Shown here piece after piece: positions 8,573 through 17,701 of a stretch of 64,000 nucleotides of DNA (positions within the stretch are counted from its first letter, which is position 1; every line of letters starts with the position of its first letter). This DNA comes from Caulobacter sp. 17J80-11. GTDB taxonomy: Bacteria; Pseudomonadota; Alphaproteobacteria; Caulobacterales; Caulobacteraceae. The position numbers and the translations under genes are program-made. Below the pieces are notes generated by a model. That model had not been told where the DNA came from, made no database searches, and was given only the letters and a program-made list of their open reading frames with translations. Location of the stretch: NCBI RefSeq assembly GCF_014349105.1, contig NZ_JACSJI010000019.1, positions 1 to 64,000 of the forward strand, given 5' to 3'.

Positions 8573-8592
8573 ATATAAAGATATGTTTATAT
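8573..8592. promoter_or_regulatory. AT-rich near-perfect palindrome upstream of metK
   Basis: ATATAAAGATATGTTTATAT matches its own reverse complement at 18 of 20 positions. It lies in the 84-base gap between the XRE regulator and metK, in very GC-rich surroundings. A 5-bp hairpin (GACCC-GGTCA-GGGTC) lies just before it in the direction of transcription. It could be an operator for the neighbouring XRE protein or a 5' UTR element of metK. Confidence 0.5.
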
Positions 8593-8622
8593 CCGCAAGT
8601 GACCCTGACCGGGTCGCGACGC

Positions 8623-9045
8623 TCAGCTCTCCGCGTCGTCGCCCTCGGCCATGGTCCGAACCAACTCCAAAACCCGGCGCCGATAACGGGGCGGCAGTTT
8701 CGGGAACAGGGAGGCCAGCTCGATACCTTCGGGGGTCATCAGAAAACCGTGAACGAACTGCTCAGGTTGGCTTTCCGAGAAGCCCTCCATCGCGGTCTGT
8801 TCCGAGAGGCCTTCAAAGAAGTAGGCCACCGGCGCCTGCAGGTAACGTGCGATCTCAAACAGTTTGGATGCACTGATGCGGTTGGCGCCGCGCTCGTATT
8901 TCTGAACTTGCTGAAAAGTCAGACCTAGCGCGTCGGCCAGCTTTTCCTGGCTGACACCCAAGAACTTACGTCGCATCCGCACCCGCGCACCGACGTGAAG
9001 GTCGATGGGATTGGGGCCGCGCTCGAAGTCGCCTTTGTCGTCCAT
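8623..9045 (-). CDS. XRE-family helix-turn-helix regulator
   Basis: The 140-residue protein has an N-terminal cro/CI-type helix-turn-helix (about residues 18-73): VGARVRMRRKFLGVSQEKLA, then ADALGLTFQQVQKYERGANR, then ISASKLFEIARYLQAPVAYF. The C-terminal half is a short alpha-helical tail (PPRYRRRVLELVRTMA). Proteins of this form are very common in alphaproteobacteria. It lies directly upstream of metK with a palindrome between them, and downstream of lnt. A role in metK control is an inference from position only. Confidence 0.88.
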   Translation of the reverse strand: MDDKGDFERGPNPIDLHVGARVRMRRKFLGVSQEKLADALGLTFQQVQKYERGANRISASKLFEIARYLQAPVAYFFEGLSEQTAMEGFSESQPEQFVHGFLMTPEGIELASLFPKLPPRYRRRVLELVRTMAEGDDAES

Positions 9046-9101
9046 TTACGCTGTCGTCCCCAAAAGGGTGAAACTACGCCGCAACGGGGGACCCATTTAA
9101 T

Positions 9102-10682
9102 TCAAATGGGCGTTCTGTCACTCAATTTAAGGCCGTTAAAGCGCGACCAGAACGCGAAAATTAGCGCAGACAGGGTTAAAACCCAAAACGGCAGGTCGCC
9201 GAAACGCGAATACAAGGTCGGTTCGAGCGCCGCCGGCAGGGGCGCGTCGATCACGCCGCTCTCGCCGGAGTCCAGCCGCGCCCCGTCCACAACCCGCCCG
9301 TAAGGGCCGATCACGGCCGACACGCCGGTCGGGGTGGCGCGGATGATCGGCAGACCCTGCTCGATGGCCCGATAGCTGGCCAGGTTGAGGTGCTGCTTCG
9401 GGCCGGAAGTCTGGCCGAACCAGGCGTCGTTGGAGACGTTGACGATCCAGGACGCGCGGCCGTGCTTCTGTGTCGGCAGGCTCGGGAACAGGCTCTCATA
9501 GCAGATCAGCGGCTGCACGCTGGTCCCGTTCAATCGGATCGGGGCCGGACGCGGACCCGGCGAGAAGCCGTCGCCGACATGGACCAGCTCCTTCAGGCCG
9601 ATCTTTTCGGCCAGCGGCTCCAGCGGCAGGAATTCGCCGAACGGCACCAGGCGGTGCTTGTCGTAAATCCCGGTCACCTGCAGGGCGTCGCCGGTGTCGC
9701 GCAGGGCGATCAGGCTGTTGTACCAGTTCGCCCCGCCGTCGGGGGCGGGCTCGCCGCGGTAGGTGCCCATCAGCAGGGTCTGGCCGGGCTGCAGGGCGCG
9801 CTGGATGCCCTCGGCCGCTTCCGAGCCGGGAGCCAGGAGTTCGTTGGCTGAGGCCGGCAGGGCGCCTTCGGGCCACACCACGTAGTCGGGCGTGCGCTTG
9901 CCCGGGCGGGACGTCAGGTTGAGGTAGCGCTGGACGATGTTGCGCTGCTGCTCAGGGCTCCACTTGGCTTCCTGCGGCACGTCGGCCTGGACCACGCGCA
10001 CGATTTCGTGAGTGGCCTGGACCCGGCCCGCCCCGGCCAGCCGCACCGACCCGGCGATCCACAGGCCGGCCAGGACGGCGACGCCGGTCAGGGCCACGCC
10101 CACGCGCCGGCGCATGGGGCCCGGGTGGAACAGGGGCTCGAAGCAGACCACCGCCAGAACGGTCAGGAAGGTCAGGCCGTAGGCGCCGATCCAAGCGGCC
10201 ACCTGCGACGGCGGCGAGCCCGCGGTCCAGGTCTCGCCGGCCAGGTTCCAGGGGAAGCCGGTCAGGACGTGGCCGCGGATCCATTCGAACAGGGCGAACA
10301 CGCCGGCGAAGGCGATGACCCGGGTCAGGTCCGGGCGGGCGATCTTGCGGTAGAGGGCGCAGGCCCCGCCCCAGAACAGGCCCATGCCGGCCGGCAGCAG
10401 GGCGGCGGCGAACGGAGCCATCCAGGCCTGGCGAGCGTCGACCAGGAAGGCTTCAGCCACCCACCAGCAGCCGACGAAGAAGTAGCCGAAGCCGGCCAGC
10501 CAGCCCAGGCCGAAGGCCTTCCAGCCGCTCCGCTCGTCGTCGGTGCGGTCGACCAGCCACATCAAGAGCGCGTAGCCCGCCAGGCCCGGCCAGAAGCCGA
10601 ACGGCGGATGCGCGAACCCTGCGGCCAAGCCGGCACCCAGCGCAGCCAGGATCACCGCGGCCTTCGCCCCCCGTGCGTTCAC
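9102..10682 (-). CDS. lnt: Apolipoprotein N-acyltransferase
   Basis: Lnt adds the third acyl chain to lipoproteins at the periplasmic face of the inner membrane. The 526-residue product begins with about six hydrophobic membrane segments (residues 8-210), then a nitrilase-like domain. The catalytic triad is visible as Glu in VVWPEGALP, Lys in IYDKHRLVPFGEFLP and Cys in PLICYESLFP. A final hydrophobic segment near 500-515 closes the protein. The GTG start at 10682 overlaps the corC stop by four bases (GTGA). A CCCATTT/AAATGGG hairpin (9092-9110) straddles the stop codon but has no T run. Confidence 0.95.
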   Translation of the reverse strand: MNARGAKAAVILAALGAGLAAGFAHPPFGFWPGLAGYALLMWLVDRTDDERSGWKAFGLGWLAGFGYFFVGCWWVAEAFLVDARQAWMAPFAAALLPAGMGLFWGGACALYRKIARPDLTRVIAFAGVFALFEWIRGHVLTGFPWNLAGETWTAGSPPSQVAAWIGAYGLTFLTVLAVVCFEPLFHPGPMRRRVGVALTGVAVLAGLWIAGSVRLAGAGRVQATHEIVRVVQADVPQEAKWSPEQQRNIVQRYLNLTSRPGKRTPDYVVWPEGALPASANELLAPGSEAAEGIQRALQPGQTLLMGTYRGEPAPDGGANWYNSLIALRDTGDALQVTGIYDKHRLVPFGEFLPLEPLAEKIGLKELVHVGDGFSPGPRPAPIRLNGTSVQPLICYESLFPSLPTQKHGRASWIVNVSNDAWFGQTSGPKQHLNLASYRAIEQGLPIIRATPTGVSAVIGPYGRVVDGARLDSGESGVIDAPLPAALEPTLYSRFGDLPFWVLTLSALIFAFWSRFNGLKLSDRTPI

Positions 10683-11554
10683 GCCCCCTCCGTCGCCGGC
10701 GCCGGTTCGGCGCGTTCCACCCGCCGCACGCGCAGCCGCTTCACGCGGCGCGGATCGGCGTCGATCACCTCGAAATCGAACCCGGCCGGGTGCGGGATCA
10801 CCTCGCCGCGCTGGGGCACGCGCCCCGCCAGCACGGTGACCAGCCCGCCCAGGGTGTCGACCTCTTCTTCCTGGTCCGGCGGCGTCAGTTCGCCCCCCAG
10901 CATGGATTCCAGCTCCTCGAGCGGGGCGCGGGCGTCGGCCTCGATCACGCCGCCCGGACGCTGCACCACGGAGGCGGCCGCCTCGACGTCGTGCTCGTCC
11001 TCGATCTCGCCGACCACCGCCTCGACCAGGTCTTCCAGGGTCAGCAGGCCGTCGGTGCCGCCGAACTCGTCGATCACCAGCGCCATGTGGGCGCGGGCGG
11101 TCTGCATTTTCAGCATCAGGTCCTGGGCGCGCATGGAGGCGGGCACGTAAAGCACCTCGCGCTTCAGGCGGTGCAGGACCGGCTCGTTCCAGTTTGGCCC
11201 CGCCTTGCCCTCCGCCGGGGCCAGCAGCTTGACCACGTCCTTGATGTGCACGACGCCGACGGGATCGTCGAGCGTCTCGCGGAAGATCGGCATGCGCGAG
11301 TGCTCGGCCTCGACGAAGGCCTTCACCACCTCGGCCAGGGTCGTGGAGATCTCCACCGCGACGATGTCGGCGCGGGGCGTCATGACGTCGGCGACGCGCA
11401 GGCTCTGGAAGGCCTCGGCCTGGTCGACGAGGTCGACGCCGCCGTCCGGCGTCGGCGCTTCGACGCGCGGTTCGCTGCGTCCGAGCCGGGAGAAAATGCC
11501 CAGCAAGGGCTTGAGCGGAGAGTTCGGACTACTCGGGCCGTCGGGGTTAGACAT
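10679..11554 (-). CDS. corC: CorC/HlyC-type CBS-domain protein
   Basis: This 291-residue protein has two CBS domains (about residues 55-175; MTPRADIVAVEISTTLAEVV, MPIFRETLDDPVGVVHIKDV) followed by the CorC_HlyC domain with GGTDGLLTLEDLVEAVVGEI. It lacks the DUF21 membrane domain, so it is the soluble, CorC-like form, linked to magnesium/cobalt efflux or membrane integrity in other bacteria. The frame is open further upstream, but the ATG at 11554 fits: it overlaps the ybeY stop by eight bases. Its end overlaps lnt by four. ybeY-corC-lnt is a common order in proteobacteria. Confidence 0.93.
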   Translation of the reverse strand: MSNPDGPSSPNSPLKPLLGIFSRLGRSEPRVEAPTPDGGVDLVDQAEAFQSLRVADVMTPRADIVAVEISTTLAEVVKAFVEAEHSRMPIFRETLDDPVGVVHIKDVVKLLAPAEGKAGPNWNEPVLHRLKREVLYVPASMRAQDLMLKMQTARAHMALVIDEFGGTDGLLTLEDLVEAVVGEIEDEHDVEAAASVVQRPGGVIEADARAPLEELESMLGGELTPPDQEEEVDTLGGLVTVLAGRVPQRGEVIPHPAGFDFEVIDADPRRVKRLRVRRVERAEPAPATEGA

Positions 11555-12020
11555 CTGTCTCGTTTTGCGCCGCGTAGGGATCCGGAACGCCGAGCTTGGC
11601 AAGAACAGCGCGTTCCAGGGCTTCCATCTCCTCGGCCTCGGTGTCGTTTTGATGGTCCCATCCTAGCAGATGCAGGACCCCGTGCACGACGAGATGGCTG
11701 AGGTGGTTCGCCAAAGGCTTGCCCTGGGCCTGCGCTTCGGCCGCGCAGACGCCGTAGGCCAGGGAGATGTCGCCCAGGTGCGGGAGGGCGAATTCCGGCG
11801 AGGGGAAGGACAGGACGTTGGTCGACTTGTCCTTGCCGCGGTGCTCGGCGTTCAGCGCCCGCTGCTCGGCGTCGTCGGTGAACAGCAGGGTCACCTCGGC
11901 CTCGCCTTCGTGGCCCCCGGCCTCCAGGGCGGCCTCGGCGGCGAGGCGCGCGCGGGCCTCCGCGTCCGGCACGGCGCGCAGCCAGGCCTCGTCCTCGACT
12001 TCGGTTTCGACGGTGATCAT
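11547..12020 (-). CDS. ybeY: Endoribonuclease YbeY
   Basis: YbeY is a metal-dependent RNase in 16S rRNA 3' maturation and ribosome quality control. The 157-residue product carries the zinc motif HLVVHGVLHLLGWDH (H-x3-H-x5-H) near residue 115, with the preceding strand LGDISLAYGVCAAEA. The ATG at 12020 overlaps the phoH stop by four bases (ATGA). miaB-phoH-ybeY-corC-lnt forms one tightly packed unit. Confidence 0.96.
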   Translation of the reverse strand: MITVETEVEDEAWLRAVPDAEARARLAAEAALEAGGHEGEAEVTLLFTDDAEQRALNAEHRGKDKSTNVLSFPSPEFALPHLGDISLAYGVCAAEAQAQGKPLANHLSHLVVHGVLHLLGWDHQNDTEAEEMEALERAVLAKLGVPDPYAAQNETDV

Positions 12021-12969
12021 TCCGGTTTCGCTTTCGCGGCCAGGTCGGCGTCGTAGGCCCGCACGATCCGCTCCACCAGCTTGTGGCGGACCACGTCGGC
12101 GGCCTCGAAGCGCGCCACGGCCACGCCCTTCACGTTCGTCAGTATGCCGACCGCGTGCGACAGGCCGCTGTCGCGCGGATTGACCAGGTCGACCTGGCTG
12201 GGGTCGCCGGTCACCACCATGCGCGCGCCTTCGCCAAGACGGGTCAGCACCATCTTCATCTGCAGACGCGACAGGTTCTGCGCCTCGTCGACGATGACGA
12301 AGGAGTGGCTCAGCGTGCGGCCGCGCATGAAGGCGACCGGGGCCACCTCGATCTCGCCCTTGTCGCGCCGGCGGCGGACCGCCTCGGCGCCCAGGATCTC
12401 GTCCAGCGCCGCCCAGATCGGGATCAGGTAGGGATCGACCTTCTCGGTCAGGTCGCCGGGCAGGAAGCCCAGCCGCTCGCCGGCCTCGACCGCCGGGCGG
12501 GTGATGACCAGCCGGTCGACCGCGCCCTTGAGCAGCAGGGTCGCGCCGTAGGCGGCGGCCAGGAAGGTCTTGCCGGTGCCGGCCGGACCGATGCCGAAGG
12601 TCAGCTCGTGCTGCTCCAGCATCTCCAGATAGCGAGCCTGGGCCGAGGTCTTGGGCACGATCGGGCCGCGGCGGCCGACCGGCAGCACGCCGTGGGCGAC
12701 GCTTTCGCCGGCCCGGGCTGCGGCGGCGGAGGCGCGCACGTCGGCCTCGGTCACCTCGGCGCCGGCCTCGGCCCGCTGGGCCAAGGTCTCGATCGCCCGC
12801 TTCACGCCGGCGCGGGCCCGCGCGTCGCCCTTGATGGTGACGCCGCCGCCGGGGGTTTCGATCAGCACGTGGAAGGCGTCTTCCAGCAGGGCAGCGTGAC
12901 GGCTGTTGGGCCCGGACACGGCGCGGACCGCGACGTCGGACAGCGGCACGAAATCTTCAGAGCGTGAAC

Positions 12970-12973
<4 letters not shown>
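12017..12973 (-). CDS. phoH: PhoH-like ATPase (PhoL)
   Basis: This is a 318-residue P-loop ATPase of the PhoH family, likely RNA-related and cytoplasmic. Walker A is [17 protein letters not shown] (near residue 137), Walker B is [11 protein letters not shown], and the family-specific [20 protein letters not shown] precedes the P loop. Upstream lies a small KH-like region ([20 protein letters not shown]). The GTG at 12973 overlaps the miaB stop (GTGA), and the end overlaps ybeY. PhoH and YbeY are often encoded together and are thought to act in RNA processing. Confidence 0.94.
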
Positions 12974-14331
<1,358 letters not shown>

Positions 14332-14392
14332 GGAACCGTTATGCGGGAAAGGGCAGGAGCGGCGCAAGTTCGCGGGCGCCGCAGCTTTCCCC

Positions 14393-14806
14393 TCACTTCT
14401 TCTCTTCCAGCGGCACGCCGTAGAGCTCGAGCTTGTGGCCGATCAGCCGGTAGCCCAGCCGCTCGGCGATGGCTTCCTTCAGCTTCTCAATCTCTTCGTC
14501 GAAGAACTCGATGACCTTGCCCGTGCGGGTGTCGATCAGGTGGTCGTGGTGGTCCTCGGTCGCTTCCTCGTAGCGGGAGCGGCCGTCGCCGAAGTCGTGC
14601 TTCTCAACGACGCCGGCCTCTTCGAACAGGCGCACGGTGCGATAGACCGTGGCGATCGAGATGTGCGGGTCCACCGCCGAGGCGCGGCGGTACAGCTCCT
14701 CGACGTCCGGATGGTCGTGGGACTGGGCCAGCACGCGCGCGACCACGCGGCGCTGGTCCGTCATGCGCATGCCTTTTTCGACGCAGAGCTGTTCGATGCG
14801 ATCCAT
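14393..14806 (-). CDS. fur: Ferric uptake regulator Fur
   Basis: Fur represses iron-uptake genes when loaded with ferrous iron. The 137-residue product has the winged-helix DNA-binding domain ([39 protein letters not shown]) and the dimerisation domain with metal ligands [20 protein letters not shown]. The CxxC structural zinc site found in many Fur proteins is absent, as in other alphaproteobacterial Fur proteins. The open frame continues upstream through a non-coding-looking stretch; the ATG at 14806 ([20 protein letters not shown]) matches known starts. It lies between rimI and miaB. Confidence 0.93.
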   Translation of the reverse strand: MDRIEQLCVEKGMRMTDQRRVVARVLAQSHDHPDVEELYRRASAVDPHISIATVYRTVRLFEEAGVVEKHDFGDGRSRYEEATEDHHDHLIDTRTGKVIEFFDEEIEKLKEAIAERLGYRLIGHKLELYGVPLEEKK

Positions 14807-14828
14807 GGCGCGGAAGATAGGCGGGAGA

Positions 14829-15284
14829 TCAGCCGGTGTTAAGCTCGCGTCGCAACACCAGCGCATCGACCGGCGCGCCTTCGCGGCGGCGATAGTAACC
14901 CCGCCGCCGCCCGGCCTCGGTGAAACCGGTTTTCCGATACAATTCAATGGCCGGGGCGTTGTCGACCGCGACCTCCAGGAACATGGCCTCGGCCCCGGTG
15001 ACCCGTGCGAGCTTCTGGGCCGCCTCGACCAGGGCGAGGCCTACCCCCTTCCGACGGGCGGAAGGCGTGGTCGCGACGGTGAGAATCTCCGCTTCGCCGG
15101 CGACGCTGCGGCACAGGATGAAGCCCGCGACAGCCCCGTCGAGCTCGACCAGCAGGCCGAAGGCGCCCGGTCCCAGCAGCAGCTTTTCCAGCTCGGGCGC
15201 CGGCCAGGCCGGGGCGAAACCGGCCTCGGCGTGCACCCGCGCCAGGGCGTCGAGGTCGAAGGGAGTGGCGGGGCGCAGGTTCAC
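14829..15284 (-). CDS. rimI: GNAT acetyltransferase, ribosomal protein S18 alanine N-acetyltransferase-like
   Basis: The 151-residue product has the GNAT fold: acetyl-CoA-binding motif A reads ILTVATTPSARRKGVGLALV near residues 70-90, followed by LEVAVDNAPAIELYRKTGF, the RimI-type signature. RimI acetylates the N-terminal Ala of S18. The GTG start at 15284 overlaps the tsaB stop (GTGA). tsaB-rimI adjacency is conserved widely and supports the assignment over a generic GNAT. Confidence 0.9.
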   Translation of the reverse strand: MNLRPATPFDLDALARVHAEAGFAPAWPAPELEKLLLGPGAFGLLVELDGAVAGFILCRSVAGEAEILTVATTPSARRKGVGLALVEAAQKLARVTGAEAMFLEVAVDNAPAIELYRKTGFTEAGRRRGYYRRREGAPVDALVLRRELNTG

Positions 15285-15919
15285 GCCGGCAGCTTGGCGT
15301 CGGGCGCGCGCAGATAGATCGGGCGCGGCGGCTCGAGCGGCTCGGCCGCGGCCGCGACGAGGCCGGCGAGGGCGACCGGATCCGCGCCGGCGCGATCGTC
15401 CGCCACGGCGTTCGGGAAGGCCTCGGCCAGAAGCTTCGCGCCGGAGCCGACCAGGCGGGTCGGTCCCTCGGGATCAACGTCGATCAACAACTGGACGGCG
15501 TCGGCCACGGTCAGGGCGCTGGGCACTGTCGCGGCGGCGCCGTCGCGGAAGCCCTGGACGTAGACCTGCTCGCGCCGGGCGTCGATCACGCAGGCGGTGA
15601 AGCCGTCGGTCCGGTCGGCGGCCATGGCCTCCAGCGTGCCGACCGCGACCACCGGCTTGTCGAGGGTCAGGCCCAGACCCTTGGCGAAGGCCAGGCCGAC
15701 GCGCAGGCCGGTGAAGGAGCCCGGACCGGCGGTGACGCCGATCCGGTCCAGGTCGGCGAAGGCCAGTCCGGCCTCGGCCATCAGGCGCTCGACCAGAGGC
15801 GCCAGGCGCTCCTGGTGGCCGCGGGCCATCGGCTCGGAGCGGGCGGCGCGCACGCGTCCGTCCTCGACCACCGCGGCCGAGCAGGCTTCCAGCGAGGTGT
15901 CCAGCGCCAGAACGATCAC
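15281..15919 (-). CDS. tsaB: tRNA t6A biosynthesis protein TsaB
   Basis: TsaB partners with TsaD and TsaE to make N6-threonylcarbamoyladenosine at A37 of ANN-decoding tRNAs. The 212-residue product starts with the ASKHA-fold strand VLALDTSLEACSAAVVEDGR and contains GVTAGPGSFTGLRVGLAFAK, the family hallmark. The frame is open to 16117, but that stretch is the antisense-like shadow of the next gene; the GTG at 15919 overlaps the upstream stop by four bases and puts the first strand at the N-terminus as in relatives. Confidence 0.94.
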   Translation of the reverse strand: MIVLALDTSLEACSAAVVEDGRVRAARSEPMARGHQERLAPLVERLMAEAGLAFADLDRIGVTAGPGSFTGLRVGLAFAKGLGLTLDKPVVAVGTLEAMAADRTDGFTACVIDARREQVYVQGFRDGAAATVPSALTVADAVQLLIDVDPEGPTRLVGSGAKLLAEAFPNAVADDRAGADPVALAGLVAAAAEPLEPPRPIYLRAPDAKLPA

Positions 15920-16521
15920 GGGCGGGTCCAGACGAATTCGTTCAGCTGCGCCTTGGCGGCCAACACGTCCGCCGGCGGCATGTCGACGGAGGTCCAGCCC
16001 GGCACGCCGAACACGTACTCGATCGGATCGGTCGGCGCGCGCTTGCAGACCACGGCGTTGACCTGGCGGCCTTCGCCCATGCGGCAGTCGGCGGGGGTGA
16101 ACTTCGCGTCCGGCCATTTCTGCAGCAGGGTCTCGCCTTGCGGGCCGTGGAAGCCGCCGCCCTGAACCAGGATGCGCGAGACCTTGCCGTCAGGCCCGCC
16201 CTGCAGCTCCAGCGCCGTGGTCCCGTCCATGAAGGCGGTGATGATCGGCACGGGCGCGCCGCCCGCGTGCAGGAAGGCCTTCTCGATCTTGGCGTCCGGG
16301 AAGGCCGCCTGAACCGCCTCGACGGTGAAGGGGGTGTGGGCGCCCAGGGCCCCGACGCCGCGCGACCACACCGCCTTGGGGTCGGCCTTGCCGGCCGTGG
16401 CCGCCGACGCAGCGGCAGGCGTCGCCGTCGGTTCGGCCGGGGCGGCGGGGGTTTCGGTCGAGCGCTGGCAGGCGGCCAGCAGGGCGGCGGTCGCGAACAG
16501 GGGAAGGGCGGCGCGGATCAT
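15916..16521 (-). CDS. Putative lipoprotein of unknown function
   Basis: The 201-residue product has a lipoprotein signal: a short basic start, hydrophobic PLFATAALLAAC, with LAAC as the lipobox and Cys at residue 18. An Ala/Pro/Thr-rich linker follows (to about residue 45). The mature domain has paired cysteines (DCRMG and VVCKR). The pattern of GG-rich turns and the GxVSRILVQGGG segment are reminiscent of DUF1131 lipoproteins, but I am not certain. It overlaps tsaB by four bases, so it is likely cotranscribed, although no functional link is obvious. Confidence 0.75.
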   Translation of the reverse strand: MIRAALPLFATAALLAACQRSTETPAAPAEPTATPAAASAATAGKADPKAVWSRGVGALGAHTPFTVEAVQAAFPDAKIEKAFLHAGGAPVPIITAFMDGTTALELQGGPDGKVSRILVQGGGFHGPQGETLLQKWPDAKFTPADCRMGEGRQVNAVVCKRAPTDPIEYVFGVPGWTSVDMPPADVLAAKAQLNEFVWTRP

Positions 16522-16579
16522 GCGGTCCTCGAAAAGGTCTGGGTTCCGACGAAAACGCGGAGCTCGGCCGAGGGCTGCC

Positions 16580-17152
16580 TCAGAGGGTCTGTTCGACCCG
16601 GGTGACCTCGGGAACGTAGTGGCGCAGCGTGTTCTCCACCCCGGCCCGCAGGGTGGCCGAAGACGACGGGCAGCCCGAGCAGGCCCCGCGCATGCGCAGA
16701 TAGACCACGCCGGTGTCGGGCTCGTAGCGGTCGAACAGGATGTCGCCGCCGTCCTGGGCCACCGCCGGACGGATGCGGGTGTCCAGCAGGTCCTTGATCT
16801 CGGCCACGATCTGGGCGGCTTCGCCCTCGTAGACGTCGGCGCCGTGGCTGACGCCCGCCGCGCCGTCGCGGAACAGCGGCTGGCCGGAGGTGAAGTGATC
16901 CATCACCGCCGCCAGGATCGGCGCCTTCATCTGCGACCAGCTCAGGCCGCCGTCGGCTTTCGACACGCTGACGAAGTCGGGCCCGAAATAGACCCGCTCG
17001 ACGCCCTCCACCTGGAACAGGGCCTCTGCCAGGGGCGAGGCCTGCGCCTCTTCGATGGAGGCGAACTCGTGCGCCCCATCTTCGGCCAGGGCGCGGCCCG
17101 GCAGGAACTTCAGGGTGTTCGGGTTGGGGGTCGGTTCGGTCTGGATGAACAT
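16580..17152 (-). CDS. nfuA: NfuA-type iron-sulfur cluster carrier
   Basis: The 190-residue protein has an N-terminal Nfu_N domain (MFIQTEPTPNPNTLKFLPGR, the family opening) and a C-terminal NifU-like domain with VAQDGGDILFDRYEPDTGVV and the cluster-binding CSGCPSS (CxxC near residue 160). Such proteins carry Fe-S clusters to client enzymes. It lies upstream of the lipoprotein and tsaB on the same strand. MiaB, two genes further on, is an Fe-S client in principle, but that link is only positional. Confidence 0.95.
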   Translation of the reverse strand: MFIQTEPTPNPNTLKFLPGRALAEDGAHEFASIEEAQASPLAEALFQVEGVERVYFGPDFVSVSKADGGLSWSQMKAPILAAVMDHFTSGQPLFRDGAAGVSHGADVYEGEAAQIVAEIKDLLDTRIRPAVAQDGGDILFDRYEPDTGVVYLRMRGACSGCPSSSATLRAGVENTLRHYVPEVTRVEQTL

Positions 17153-17204
17153 GCGGCTCAGATGGCCTCGAACGGCGGGACGGGCAAGCCCTGACCGCGG
17201 CGGC

Positions 17205-17675
17205 TCACGCCAGCTCGGCGATCTCGTCGTCGGTCAGGTCGCCAGGCACGACAGTGACCGGGATCTTGCGGCGGCCGCCAAAGCCGGCGCCCTCCTTGGC
17301 GATGGAGGAGACCAGCGGGCCCGGGCCGCGGCCGCCGACGGCGGCGGCCAGAACCAGGATCTTGATCTCCTCGTCGTCGAGCAGGGCCTGGCGGATGGCG
17401 GCCTTGGTGTCGCCTTCCTTGATCAGGAATTCGGGGGCCACGCCGGAGCGTTCGGCGACCCCGACCGCCAGGCGCTGCAGCAGGGCCTCGGCCTCGGCCC
17501 GCTGCTCGCGCTCGATCTCCTCACGCACGCCGGCCCAGTGCTCGAAGGCCGGCGGCGGCAGAACGCGCAACATGGTCACGCGTCCGCCGGTGGTCCAGGC
17601 GCGGCGGCACGCGTAGTGCAACGCCGCTCCGAACTCGAGGCTGTCGTCGACCACCACGAGGAACTTGCGGGTCAT
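17205..17675 (-). CDS. Universal stress protein (UspA family)
   Basis: The 156-residue product begins MTRKFLVVVDDSLEFGAALH, the first strand and Asp of the UspA fold, and ends with a Gly-rich stretch (GPGPLVSSIAKEGAGFGG) and IPVTVVPGDL. The canonical ATP-binding G2xG9G(S/T) pattern is not clean, so nucleotide binding is uncertain. The frame is open further upstream into gdh-shadow sequence; the ATG at 17675 is the sensible start. It lies 26 bases downstream of the glutamate dehydrogenase gene and is probably read with it. Confidence 0.88.
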   Translation of the reverse strand: MTRKFLVVVDDSLEFGAALHYACRRAWTTGGRVTMLRVLPPPAFEHWAGVREEIEREQRAEAEALLQRLAVGVAERSGVAPEFLIKEGDTKAAIRQALLDDEEIKILVLAAAVGGRGPGPLVSSIAKEGAGFGGRRKIPVTVVPGDLTDDEIAELA

Positions 17676-17701
17676 CGCGGCGGCCGCGCGCGTCGACGGC
17701 C

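Noticed and set aside
9092-9110. CCCATTT-AATTC-AAATGGG hairpin as a terminator of lnt
   Set aside because: It overlaps the lnt stop codon and has no T run on either strand; noted in the lnt entry but not called as a terminator.
15920-16117. Longer tsaB starting at 16117
   Set aside because: The extra residues are Arg/Gly-rich shadow of the lipoprotein gene, and the GTG at 15919 places the conserved first strand at the N-terminus.
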